A DNA stretch of 64,000 bases from Parendozoicomonas sp. Alg238-R29. GTDB lineage: Bacteria; Pseudomonadota; Gammaproteobacteria; Pseudomonadales; Endozoicomonadaceae. Every line of letters starts with the position of its first letter. The first letter of the stretch is position 1. The translations under genes were made by a program, and so were the position numbers. Below the pieces are notes generated by a model. The model did no database searches and was not told the origin of the DNA. It worked only from the letters and a program-made list of their open reading frames with translations. The stretch is from the NCBI RefSeq assembly GCF_947331445.1, contig NZ_CAMZOG010000005.1, forward strand, positions 1-64,000, in the 5' to 3' direction. This document shows, in pieces, positions 42,897-51,543 of this stretch.

Positions 42897-43757
42897 TTAT
42901 GCAGGAATCAGAAGGGTTTCCTGATTCAGGGTTTTTCCAGTTTGTTTTATCGCTTTAAGAATTCTTTGGATATCTTTATCGCTACTCTTTTGGAGTTTCT
43001 CCAGGTTAGCGTAAGGGAATTGATCAACAGCCCGCTGGGAACTTCCCTGACGGCTTTTCAGGAGAGTTTCTATATTTTCGGGAACAAACAAGCGAGCCTG
43101 AGGTAAGTGCTCCTTCAATCTCAGATAGTTGGCTAAACCCACATAGTCATAGTCGGGGAACAGCCAGACTTCAGGAGCTCTCTGGCGAAATGTCAGCCAG
43201 CGCAGCAGGGAGTCTGCCAACTGACCTTTGTAATACAGAAGGCAGCCGAAGTTTTCTCGCCCGAGCATTTGTTCCGGGTAGTGCAACGGTTCAATGTTTT
43301 CTATCAGAGCTAAAGGCTGGTCACAGGCCAGGTCATCTTCCGGGTGGAAAGTGAGAGAGATCGGTCCTGAAAACTGACAGAGCTGGTGTAGTTCGATTTT
43401 GTCTTCTGGATTATCCAGGTGATACCAATGACAAGTTTTCCAAGTATTCAGAAGATAATACTTATGTGTAGAAGTCGGGACCTGATCCGACCCTTTGGCC
43501 TTATTCGTGGAATTCGCTGTTTTTTTGAAATAGGCCAGCTGCTCTTGCAAAGCTTTCAGGCGATCTTCAACGCTGTTCTTCTGATCAGTGCGAATAACCC
43601 ATTGAGATTGGGACTCGTACTGAATAAGACCACAGACTTTCATATCTTCCCTTAAATGAAAGCCAGACCCTTTGTTCCACTCACTGTCGTTCAGGCCGCC
43701 TTCACTCAGCAGTCTGGATAGTAATCGGATTTGTTTTTGCAGAGATTTTTCATTCAT
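42897..43757 (-). CDS. mksG: MksG/JetD-type TOPRIM nuclease subunit
   Basis: In Wadjet/MksBEFG systems this subunit cuts DNA held by the SMC complex. The 286-residue protein has a predicted winged-helix N-terminal region and a C-terminal TOPRIM-like fold. The invariant Glu is in LALIENIEPL (E153), and the DxD pair is in WLFPDYDYVGLANYL (D202, D204), matching 'VEN.E' and 'FGDID..GL' of JetD. It is shorter than many JetD proteins, with a reduced N-terminal arm. It lies 53 bases after mksB, completing the fourth gene of the operon. Confidence 0.75.
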   Translation of the reverse strand: MNEKSLQKQIRLLSRLLSEGGLNDSEWNKGSGFHLREDMKVCGLIQYESQSQWVIRTDQKNSVEDRLKALQEQLAYFKKTANSTNKAKGSDQVPTSTHKYYLLNTWKTCHWYHLDNPEDKIELHQLCQFSGPISLTFHPEDDLACDQPLALIENIEPLHYPEQMLGRENFGCLLYYKGQLADSLLRWLTFRQRAPEVWLFPDYDYVGLANYLRLKEHLPQARLFVPENIETLLKSRQGSSQRAVDQFPYANLEKLQKSSDKDIQRILKAIKQTGKTLNQETLLIPA

Positions 43758-43810
43758 GGGATTTCTGTCTTACTTTATCAGTCAGGCTCATCCGTGAGCC
43801 CGCACAGTTG

Positions 43811-46678
43811 TTAGGCTGTTATCGGTTCTTCAGATTTGTCTACGTCCACTTTGATCTTGGGATCCAAAGTCATCCAATTTTCCTGATTGACCACCAGAGC
43901 CTGCTGGCGTTTGACACCTGTGTGAGCTTTCACCACGTCAATACCATAGCGCGCCAGATCGACCGCATAAACGGACGTCAGTAGCGGAGTAAAGCCAAGA
44001 ACTTCGGCACTTTCCAGCAGCTGACGGGCATTGGCTGAGTCAACACTGGCTATTTCATCAATAGTGAACAATAAACGCTGATTAAGGGCATGTTTGGAAT
44101 CCATCATATGACGGATCAGGTACATCAACGTCATCAGTTTCAGCGTGCTTCGGGTGCCAGTAGAACCAGCATCATCAATTTTGTCATAACGCTTCAGTTC
44201 GCCGGTGGCATCTTCAATCTCGAAGGAGACGGTGAAAATATCGGCGAGGCTCAGGGACTCACTGATACGGCTGGCAATAATACGCGTGGAATCCATGGCT
44301 TTTTCTTCGTTAATCACTGGCGTATCAAAGCTCAAGCCGGGCTGATCTTCTTCAAGAAGTTGGCCGGTGTCGACTATATAACGAATAGCATCATAGAGTT
44401 CCTGCACTGGCTGCAACAGAATGCGGAAATGCTTAAGGTTGGATACCTTGCGCCGGGAAATACTGCGGTTGAACTTATTTACCTGCTGTTCCAAGCGCAG
44501 GTAATCCTGCAAAAAGTCATTCAGTACACTGGAGAGTTGGAGAATCGCGGTTTTGCGATATTTCATCAACATCTGTTCAACTTCCGGGCGGGCTTCCCAG
44601 TCTTCCAGCACTTTACGCCAGGCGGCTTCTTCCGTTGTCTCGGATTCTGCCGCGCGATAACCCTTCAAACGGATATCTGAGTACAGAGTCTGCATTCGTA
44701 AAGTAGCATCGTGGGTAATTTGCCATTGTTCGCGATACAATTCGATGCGTTCTTCCAGATCTCGTTCTGTGAAGTTCTCTGAAGGGCGAATAATATCGGG
44801 CCAGTTGTCTTCTGGCGCTTTTAGCTGTTCCCACTGATCACAGACTTTTCTGCGGCTGGCGCTGAGTCTGGTGAACTCTTCTCTTTGTTGCTCGTTATCA
44901 TGGCTGAGTTGTTCCAGCTGTTCCCTCAACTCGGTGATGTCGGCGTCGTGCTGGTGGATTTCTTCAACAAGTGTCGTGCGTTGTTCTACCCAGTTTTCAT
45001 ATTCGGGAATGCTGTCCTGCCAGGTTGTCCAGTCAGACACTTCACGTTCACGGCGAGTAATGGTGCTGCGCACCTGTTTTAGCTCTTCCCTGATTTCCTG
45101 ATGGTCCAGCAGGGCGCTGAGACGTTGATCCAGCTCATTCAGGCGCAGCTCCTCTTCTTCAAGCTGCTTTTGAAGGTCCTGTTTGTTCTGCACAAGGCCG
45201 CGGGGTGTTGGTAGTTCATCCAGATGGATACGATAACCATCCCCCTGGAAGATGTGGCCTTGCATTCGAGAAAGAAGCTGTTGAGCTTCCTCAACCAGAT
45301 GTTGTTCGTTGTCGAGATTCAGCACAGGATGATCATCGGTCACTGGCAGCATCAACAAACCTTCATTCATGAGTTTGCCAAGTTGAATAACGGATTCTTC
45401 GGAGAAGTGTCGTCCCAGCAAAGCTGCAAGCGTTTCATCGGCAGACATAGCCGTTTCCAGCTTCTCAATGCGCTGTTCCTGCTGTTTCATCTCCCTACGC
45501 AGGGAATCTTCATTTCCGCCCAGGTTGGCAACCCCCAGCTGGCCACCAAGTTTTTCTTCCCGTTCCCTGAGGTGTTCGATATCAGCATGCACGCTGTTGA
45601 TATCATACATATTACCCAGCTCGGTAAAGGCTCGGGCACTTTTCTCATGACGATTAATGCGCTCAACCAGACGAGCTTCTTCGCGGTTTTTCAGAACTTT
45701 CTGCTGACTCGCGCTAGCCTCCTTCTCTTTCAGGGTGTTTGCTGTCTGTTGAGCGGATGCCAGAGTTTGAGCCAGCTCTTCAATGCGTTTATCAATGCCT
45801 TCAAGCCAATCCTCGTAATCTGTTTCGATTCCTTTCTGTAGAGCAAAAACAACCCCCGCTGCTTTTTCTCGTTTCAGACCGGTATGGCGCATAGCTTCCA
45901 CATGAGATGCTGATGCGCCCAAAGCATCAAACTCTCGTTTTAAGCGCTCGTACTCGGCAAAAACTTCTTCTTTCTTTTGATGGAAGTTGATTGCGCCTTG
46001 GGTCATGTCGTTGGCAGACAGTTGAGGAGAAAACACGTCTAGCAAAGATTGTTTAATCATCCCGGCGTTGATTTCAGACTGGGTAATCAAACTGACGAAA
46101 AGGCTTTTAAAAACCTGATAGCGGCGGGTTCCACCAACTGGAACCAGATCAAGGGTTGCCCGGATTTTGCTGCTGACAGCGCCTTGTCCGCCACTGATAA
46201 GAACTTCAACATCCTGCGGGTTGAGTAAAGTAATCTTTTCTCCGGTCAGGGCTATGCGCTGGCGTACATCGGCAAATTTCAGTGGTGTGCGCTCATTAAA
46301 GAAATGTTCGCGCTTGAACTCACCGCGGTAAATAAAATGTTGATAACGATGACCGCTGGCAGAACCTTTACCGGCAATGCCCAGTACCCAAGGTCCGTGG
46401 GGGGTGGTGATCTGGGTAATGATGTAGCTATTGTCGTAGGGGAAATAGAATTTCCGGGTAACGTCTTTGGCGTACTTCTCAAACTTACTGCCCATCATGT
46501 TGGGCAGGAAAATAAACTGCAGGGCATTGATCGCCGTAGACTTTCCCCGATTGTTGGAACCAAAGAAAGAAACGGAACGATCCAGCGGTAACTCACCCCA
46601 GGCATAGGTTCCCGATTGAATCAGATACAGGCGGGTCATACCATAACGATTATTCAGAGGGCTGGTTGTGTCACTCAT
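43811..46678 (-). CDS. mksB: MksB, SMC-like condensin ATPase
   Basis: A 955-residue MukB-like SMC protein. The Walker A GSNNRGKST is at 40-48 (SFFGSNNRGKSTAINALQFI), long coiled coils occupy about 220-760 around a central hinge, and the C-terminal head contains GSTGTRSTLKLMTLMYLIRH (the signature-like segment) and LLFTIDEIASVDSANARQLL (Walker B and D-loop). It is shorter than MukB (about 1480), as is usual for MksB. Its ATG overlaps the end of mksE by eight bases. Acts with MksE and MksF to load on and extrude DNA, in chromosome organisation or plasmid defence. Confidence 0.93.
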   Translation of the reverse strand: MSDTTSPLNNRYGMTRLYLIQSGTYAWGELPLDRSVSFFGSNNRGKSTAINALQFIFLPNMMGSKFEKYAKDVTRKFYFPYDNSYIITQITTPHGPWVLGIAGKGSASGHRYQHFIYRGEFKREHFFNERTPLKFADVRQRIALTGEKITLLNPQDVEVLISGGQGAVSSKIRATLDLVPVGGTRRYQVFKSLFVSLITQSEINAGMIKQSLLDVFSPQLSANDMTQGAINFHQKKEEVFAEYERLKREFDALGASASHVEAMRHTGLKREKAAGVVFALQKGIETDYEDWLEGIDKRIEELAQTLASAQQTANTLKEKEASASQQKVLKNREEARLVERINRHEKSARAFTELGNMYDINSVHADIEHLREREEKLGGQLGVANLGGNEDSLRREMKQQEQRIEKLETAMSADETLAALLGRHFSEESVIQLGKLMNEGLLMLPVTDDHPVLNLDNEQHLVEEAQQLLSRMQGHIFQGDGYRIHLDELPTPRGLVQNKQDLQKQLEEEELRLNELDQRLSALLDHQEIREELKQVRSTITRREREVSDWTTWQDSIPEYENWVEQRTTLVEEIHQHDADITELREQLEQLSHDNEQQREEFTRLSASRRKVCDQWEQLKAPEDNWPDIIRPSENFTERDLEERIELYREQWQITHDATLRMQTLYSDIRLKGYRAAESETTEEAAWRKVLEDWEARPEVEQMLMKYRKTAILQLSSVLNDFLQDYLRLEQQVNKFNRSISRRKVSNLKHFRILLQPVQELYDAIRYIVDTGQLLEEDQPGLSFDTPVINEEKAMDSTRIIASRISESLSLADIFTVSFEIEDATGELKRYDKIDDAGSTGTRSTLKLMTLMYLIRHMMDSKHALNQRLLFTIDEIASVDSANARQLLESAEVLGFTPLLTSVYAVDLARYGIDVVKAHTGVKRQQALVVNQENWMTLDPKIKVDVDKSEEPITA

Positions 46679-47453
46679 TCCTCTCGCCCTCTATTGTTTC
46701 TGTTTCTGTTTCTGTTTCTGTTTCTGTTTCCGGGTTGCCAGTTGCTGACTGTTGAATCTCTTCACGTTCTAATTCAGCACTGTTTTCCGCGACCTGTTCG
46801 GCAGCTTCCAGAAAGCGGCTTATGGGCTTAAGAAAACGAATATGATCTTCTGAGGCCATATGGCAAAGACCTCGGCGAGCCATCCATTCAAGCAACGTGA
46901 TAACAGCGTTTCTGCTACCAAGATCTGCCTGTTCATAGAGATCAGAATAATGACGGCGAGTGTCGTCAATAACCTGCAGCTCTATAGCCTCACCGGAAAT
47001 AGTGGCAGCCGGATCGTAATTATTGTCTTGGAGGAAATCGATCAGGGTGTAGACCAGCAGGGCAACTTTGCGGCTGGTACTGAGAGACTGACCGGTGACA
47101 CTGTCTGGATAGACAAAATAGAAAAAACCATCAGGGTGATAAATCAGTTCATAACCCAATAAAGCAAATAAATGGGTGTAGCTATCTCGATGATGTTCCA
47201 GCTCTTTAAACAGAGCGAACTGATCGGGGCTGTCGGCAGATAAATGTGAACCTTCACGAAGGCGAGTGTATATTTGCCGTCCGTTTGGCAGGTGACTGCT
47301 CAGGTTTTCATCCAGAAGCAGTTGTGGAGCCGCAGAATCCACAATGCTTTCAGACTGTGGTGCCTGCCACTCAGCCGGCTCGGCCTTTGTCAGGGTAGAT
47401 TCCGAACTGTCATTCATGGTTAATTTGCTTATGTCGTTTAATGTTGAATTCAA
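46671..47453 (-). CDS. mksE: MksE, winged-helix condensin subunit
   Basis: A 260-residue MukE-like protein, the winged-helix partner of the kleisin. The core is FALLGYELIYHPDGFFYFVY, then a helix-turn-helix-like segment and RNAVITLLEWMARRGLCHMA, EDHIRFLKPISRFLEAAEQ. The first 65 residues are Ser/Glu-rich and disordered. The C-terminus contains an (ET)6 run encoded by a hexanucleotide repeat that ends just before the overlap with mksB. It starts six bases after mksF. Confidence 0.88.
   Translation of the reverse strand: MNSTLNDISKLTMNDSSESTLTKAEPAEWQAPQSESIVDSAAPQLLLDENLSSHLPNGRQIYTRLREGSHLSADSPDQFALFKELEHHRDSYTHLFALLGYELIYHPDGFFYFVYPDSVTGQSLSTSRKVALLVYTLIDFLQDNNYDPAATISGEAIELQVIDDTRRHYSDLYEQADLGSRNAVITLLEWMARRGLCHMASEDHIRFLKPISRFLEAAEQVAENSAELEREEIQQSATGNPETETETETETETIEGERNE
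46695..46730 (-). repeat. Hexanucleotide repeat (tgtttc)6 inside mksE
   Basis: Six exact units; on the coding strand GAAACA six times, encoding Glu-Thr repeats. Copy changes keep the frame but alter the length of the tail and its spacing to the mksB start. Confidence 0.93.
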
Positions 47454-47459
47454 AGTGCC

Positions 47460-48758
47460 TTAACTGGATTCCAGCGCTAGAGTCCGTCTTTCCATGGTGA
47501 GGAAATGATCACGAGTTTCATAACGATTGGAGCTGCCACTGATGACCTGGCTGTTTAAGTTTTCAGTTTCATTGGTTAGCCGCACCAGAAATTCCAATAG
47601 CTGACGGGTATTCAATGTTGGGTAATGCTCTATCAACCATGCCAGACAGTCATTAACAGGAAGCGCCGGTTGAATATCCTGATTAACCATGGAAAAAGTC
47701 ACCGGCTGCTCCTCTTCCTGTTCTATTGCGTCAGGGATATCGAACTGACGGGATTCCAGAGCTGTTAATTCACTGAGGTAGGCGACCAGGGAACTGTTGC
47801 TGTCGGTCAGGTTTGGCCGGGTTCTACCGGTTAGCGGAACCTTGGTGGGGCTAATGGCATAGCGGAATTTCTTACGGCGCATTTCCGCAATGGCTATAGC
47901 GGCACCTCGGGTTAGTGCTGAGTTGCGCTGGAATCTCCGATAGATCGGCTCAAGCAAGCGGGAGCAGCGATCAATGCTGTGACGCAGGCCTGAACGAAGA
48001 TCCAGTAATCGTAAGTTCAGGCGGGCAAGCCGAGTACTTTCTGAATAACCAATGTTATGGCGAGCCTGCTCCATATAATCCAGCAAGTTGTGTTCGATGG
48101 CTTTAAGGGTCCGTTCATACTCACCCTGTACATCCAGCATATCTGCAGTGGGCTGAACGTACTGGGTCCAAGCATCCAGGGCTTGTGTATAACGGGCTTT
48201 CAGTGGAATGCTGCGAGAAGAATTCTTGGCATCCTCAATAATGCGCAGAATAGCCTGTTCATTATTTTTCAATTCCCGGTGGACATCACGAAAGCGGCGA
48301 TCAAGTTGGCTGGTATAGCGAACCACTAGATAATTGTCTTTAGCCGAAAGAGCCTGTCCCAACTGTTTGGTTAATCTGTGCAGGTCATCAATCTTGGCTT
48401 TCAGTGAGACAGATAATCCCAGTTGCTGCTGATCGGTAATCAGCTCAACAATATCCAGAATGGTGGGGTTTAAATCAAACTGATTTTCGGCTCTGGCGAC
48501 AGGAATAAGAATTTCCAGTTGGCAAAGTCGGGTGAATAATTCAGTTAGTTCCGGGTTTGAGTGCTCTTCTGATTTCTCTTTTATGCAGTTGCGGGCAACA
48601 TCAATAAATTCTCTGGAAGAAAAACTCAGAGAACCAAAGTTACGGTGCAGGGCATCAATAAGATCAATATGCTGTTGAAGATTGCGGAGAAATTTTTTGA
48701 CGTACTCCACTGTTAATCCGCTGTTTTGTAAAAAGCCTAAGCTAGCAGACTTGGCCAA
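47460..48758 (-). CDS. mksF: MksF, kleisin condensin subunit
   Basis: A 432-residue MukF/kleisin-like protein and first gene of the mks operon. It has an N-terminal winged-helix part (REFIDVARNCIKEKSEEHSN), a long helical middle and a C-terminal winged helix (WLIEHYPTLNTRQLLEFLVR). It bridges the MksB heads and binds MksE. The four genes run mksF-mksE-mksB-mksG with gaps of 6, -8 and 53 bases, a single transcription unit, in the same order as jetA-jetB-jetC-jetD of Wadjet. Confidence 0.88.
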   Translation of the reverse strand: MAKSASLGFLQNSGLTVEYVKKFLRNLQQHIDLIDALHRNFGSLSFSSREFIDVARNCIKEKSEEHSNPELTELFTRLCQLEILIPVARAENQFDLNPTILDIVELITDQQQLGLSVSLKAKIDDLHRLTKQLGQALSAKDNYLVVRYTSQLDRRFRDVHRELKNNEQAILRIIEDAKNSSRSIPLKARYTQALDAWTQYVQPTADMLDVQGEYERTLKAIEHNLLDYMEQARHNIGYSESTRLARLNLRLLDLRSGLRHSIDRCSRLLEPIYRRFQRNSALTRGAAIAIAEMRRKKFRYAISPTKVPLTGRTRPNLTDSNSSLVAYLSELTALESRQFDIPDAIEQEEEQPVTFSMVNQDIQPALPVNDCLAWLIEHYPTLNTRQLLEFLVRLTNETENLNSQVISGSSNRYETRDHFLTMERRTLALESS

Positions 48759-48780
48759 GCCTATAAAGAGAGGAATTGTT

Positions 48781-48834
48781 CCAGGGTACGTTCACAGCCC
48801 AACATCTGACTCAGTGGCTTTGAAAGTACCCTGG
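48781..48834. repeat. Hairpin with fragment of the MITE-like repeat
   Basis: ccagggtac (48781-48789) and gtaccctgg (48826-48834) are perfect inverted ends. Inside, gactcagtggctttgaaag (48808-48826) matches the left arm of the 152-bp element (10191-10209) with two differences. It sits just upstream of mksF. Confidence 0.6.
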
Positions 48835-48873
48835 TAATTTCGCAGTAGAGATTCAGTTAGTGGAACCTGATCA

Positions 48874-49479
48874 TTAACTGAGAAAAACCGGCCCACCACC
48901 AAACTGCCAGAATATTGCGGAGCCGACTTTCATGCAGACCAATAACACAAGACCGGCGCAGGCTAGCGCAGAAGCAAACATAAACCCACGTTCAAATGGA
49001 ATTCCCATAACATGGGGCATGCCAATAAACAGAAGGTAAGTCGCATAGCCAATGCCAGCGATGATTCCGAACAAAGTGAGAGGCAGGGATGGGTAGAGTG
49101 CCAGAAGGCCGCAAAAGTAAAGAGGTGTTGCTACATAGGCCGAAAAAATAATGCAGCGCTGGTAAGAAGGGTTGCTGCCAAAGGTTTTCGCCATCCAGTG
49201 GGCAAAAATCCCCATTACGATGATGGCACCAATAATGGCGAAGTACGACACCACACTCATAAACAAAGCACTGGCCATTGTTAACTTAACTGGATCCAGC
49301 CCGGTAAGGGACCAGCCGACTTCTGTTGCGCCAATAAACGAGGCTGCACCCGGTATGGCCGCAAGTACTGTCAGGTGCCAGAGATAGTCATGGCCATGGT
49401 CTCTGATTTCACCATTAATTCTGTCCCATTCTTCGTGAGGGTGGGACATCATTCCCCAAATGTGATGGAGCATAACCAT
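48874..49479 (-). CDS. Yip1-family inner membrane protein
   Basis: A 201-residue protein with five predicted helices. The N-terminal HHIWGMMSHPHEEWDRINGE is the bacterial Yip1 (DUF1282) pattern 'l...p...w..i....', followed by hydrophobic segments such as YFAIIGAIIVMGIFAHWMA and TLFGIIAGIGYATYLLFIGM. Function in bacteria is unknown. Separately transcribed from mksF. Confidence 0.85.
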   Translation of the reverse strand: MVMLHHIWGMMSHPHEEWDRINGEIRDHGHDYLWHLTVLAAIPGAASFIGATEVGWSLTGLDPVKLTMASALFMSVVSYFAIIGAIIVMGIFAHWMAKTFGSNPSYQRCIIFSAYVATPLYFCGLLALYPSLPLTLFGIIAGIGYATYLLFIGMPHVMGIPFERGFMFASALACAGLVLLVCMKVGSAIFWQFGGGPVFLS

Positions 49480-49795
49480 ACCTCAAGTGGATTGTGTTTC
49501 TTTGACTTTAGACTGTGGATCCATCATTCCAAATAGCGTTATTAAAGCAAGCTATAGATCCTAAACTCTGAGCGCAGTTAACCAGTAAATACTAGTCGGT
49601 CTTCATGGTCCGTCTCATGCTCATGCTTTATATAAATCTGATACTTATTCGAAAGAAGTATTTAAGTTGAAAATTGGAGAGGGCAGATTCATCTAGTGTT
49701 TAAGTATTCATGATGGGTAAAGGGTATTACCACTTCGATCTGAACTGGTTTGCGGATAGTTGTGCTTTCAGTAAGCGCTTTATAGGAGCAGTATC
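49480..49795. other. Divergent intergenic region
   Basis: 316 bases between the Yip1 gene (minus) and the orphan membrane gene (plus). I see no RNA gene or clear operator; it ends in AGGAGC, the ribosome-binding site of the plus-strand gene. Confidence 0.5.
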
Positions 49796-50353
49796 ATGAA
49801 ACAACACCATTACATGTTTGATTCACTGGATGATTTACAAAGAGCTTGCTGTGATCTTGAAGATATAGGCGTTGCTCATGAGTCTTTGCATGTTGTCCAC
49901 AAAAACCGGGCATCTGTTGAGAAACGTTATTTAAACGGTGTTGGGGAGTTGGAAGAAACAGATCTGATTCACACGGGATTACGAGGGTTTCTTTTCGGCG
50001 TTATCGCTTCTACCTTTTCTGGCTTGTTAACTTGGAACTGGTTTGGCACCCATGAGCTGGGTGGAGTGATTACTGGCTTTGTGTGCTTTGTCACTCTTGG
50101 GTTTTTTACTTGGGTCGGTGGTTTAGTCGGTATCAATCATGATAACTGGCGACTGTCGCCTTACCATGACATGTTGGATCACGGTAAGGGATTATTGCTG
50201 GTAGATCTCTGGCCGCAGCAGGAAATGGAAGTGACAAGACTTATGGCAGCGCTTCATCGTGAAGGTCGCCATATTGGGGAGTGTTCGTCTCTGGAGTCCC
50301 CCTTTGAAGGTGGCTGGCATCTCCACCTTCACAAATTCAGAGGTGTAGCCTGA
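49796..50353 (+). CDS. Orphan membrane protein with two hydrophobic helices
   Basis: A 185-residue protein. The N-terminal 50 residues (YMFDSLDDLQRACCDLEDIG) look like a small ferredoxin-like alpha/beta domain. Two Gly-rich membrane helices follow (GLRGFLFGVIASTFSGLLTW, GVITGFVCFVTLGFFTWVGG), then a cytoplasmic-type domain (GKGLLLVDLWPQQEMEVTRL). The layout resembles stress-related membrane proteins with an alpha/beta domain flanking a glycine-zipper hairpin, but no family name is secure. AGGAGC supports the ATG. Confidence 0.6.
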   Translation: MKQHHYMFDSLDDLQRACCDLEDIGVAHESLHVVHKNRASVEKRYLNGVGELEETDLIHTGLRGFLFGVIASTFSGLLTWNWFGTHELGGVITGFVCFVTLGFFTWVGGLVGINHDNWRLSPYHDMLDHGKGLLLVDLWPQQEMEVTRLMAALHREGRHIGECSSLESPFEGGWHLHLHKFRGVA

Positions 50354-50396
50354 TTGTCGCTCCCCGCAATACCGGAAAGGACTGTCGGGATTCAGG

Positions 50397-51353
50397 TTAC
50401 AGCCCAGCGACTGTAGCCTGATTGTTTTCTTTTCTGGTAAAACGGTATAGAAGATTCGGTTCACTGGCGATATAAATATCACTGTTGTCGTCCATTGTTA
50501 CCCCTTCCGCTTGAGGTATAAATTGGTCAAGTCTTGGGATGATTCCTAGCCCAAGGGTGCTGATCACATTACCTTCCAGATCAACTTCGATCACCTGATG
50601 GGATTCGTCACTGAGAACCAGCATATGGCCACTACGGCTATCATAGTGGAGCCCGGAAAGGTCGCTGCTCTCAGATGTCACCGCGTCATTAAATTCCGCG
50701 TAATGATCAATTTCTACCGAATGATCCAGACCATTTTCAGAGAACCCTTTCACGCTGTATAGCATCATGGGATCACGCTCTTTCGCAATCCAGACGCTGT
50801 TTTCTGAGGTGTCCCAGGCTAGCCCTTCAAAACCTTTGTTTTTTCCAGAACGTATGCCAACACCAACTTTCGGGCTGTCTGCGTACACAATTTTTTTCGT
50901 ATCTTCAGTTATCCATATCTGGACAACGCTTTGTCTGCGTTCATCCGCAACCAGATAGCGGCTACCACCCGCCCAGGTAATGGCTTCCAGATCCTCAAAA
51001 CCCACCATTTCAATATTTCTGAGCAGGTTTCCGTGTCGGTCTATTTCGATCAATTGCGCTGGGCCATTAATCACTGAGAACAGCGTTTTTGTTTTGTCGT
51101 TCCAGGTAAGACCGGACAAGTTATCTTCTATACCATCAATAGCACGGATTGTGTCGTCCATTTGATAGTCATTTAGCCAGATAGAAACGTTCTTGGTCTC
51201 TTCAGTGGTGACCAGTCCCAGATAGATCCTGAAAATAGCATCATCCAGGTCAATAAAGTGGGCAAGCCCTGCAATCAGGCCTAGCGCAACAGCAGCCCGG
51301 GCTGGTCTGGATAAAATTCTTCTGTGTAAAAAGGTCAAAACTGAATCCACCAT
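50397..51353 (-). CDS. YjiK / SdiA-regulated family beta-propeller protein
   Basis: A 318-residue protein with an N-terminal membrane anchor (AAVALGLIAGLAHFI) and an exported propeller domain. Repeats such as NLSGLTWNDKTKTLFSVING, FEDLEAITWAGGSRYLVADE, NKGFEGLAWDTSENSVWIAK and DLSGLHYDSRSGHMLVLSDE are the repeating blades of the YjiK/SdiA-regulated family. The function of this family is not established. Monocistronic. Confidence 0.85.
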   Translation of the reverse strand: MVDSVLTFLHRRILSRPARAAVALGLIAGLAHFIDLDDAIFRIYLGLVTTEETKNVSIWLNDYQMDDTIRAIDGIEDNLSGLTWNDKTKTLFSVINGPAQLIEIDRHGNLLRNIEMVGFEDLEAITWAGGSRYLVADERRQSVVQIWITEDTKKIVYADSPKVGVGIRSGKNKGFEGLAWDTSENSVWIAKERDPMMLYSVKGFSENGLDHSVEIDHYAEFNDAVTSESSDLSGLHYDSRSGHMLVLSDESHQVIEVDLEGNVISTLGLGIIPRLDQFIPQAEGVTMDDNSDIYIASEPNLLYRFTRKENNQATVAGL

Positions 51354-51543
51354 GAAAAGGCTGAGAAGAGGGTAGAGCGTAAGTGTGCAACGGAGAGTGT
51401 GAATAAAAGATGAATGAACTCTTAAGAGTTTCTGACAGAGAGATTGCGCAAGACTAATGTAGCTGGCATTCGTTTTATGGGAGTAAGATCATAACTATTG
51501 CCTATGAACTAAGCTGTTGGCACAAAAAATAAGGGTACTGGTT

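Noticed and set aside
41360-48758. Extended defence island including rlmF and the glutaredoxin-like gene
   Set aside because: rlmF is a standard rRNA methyltransferase and the glutaredoxin gene has its own context; only the four mks genes form a coherent system.
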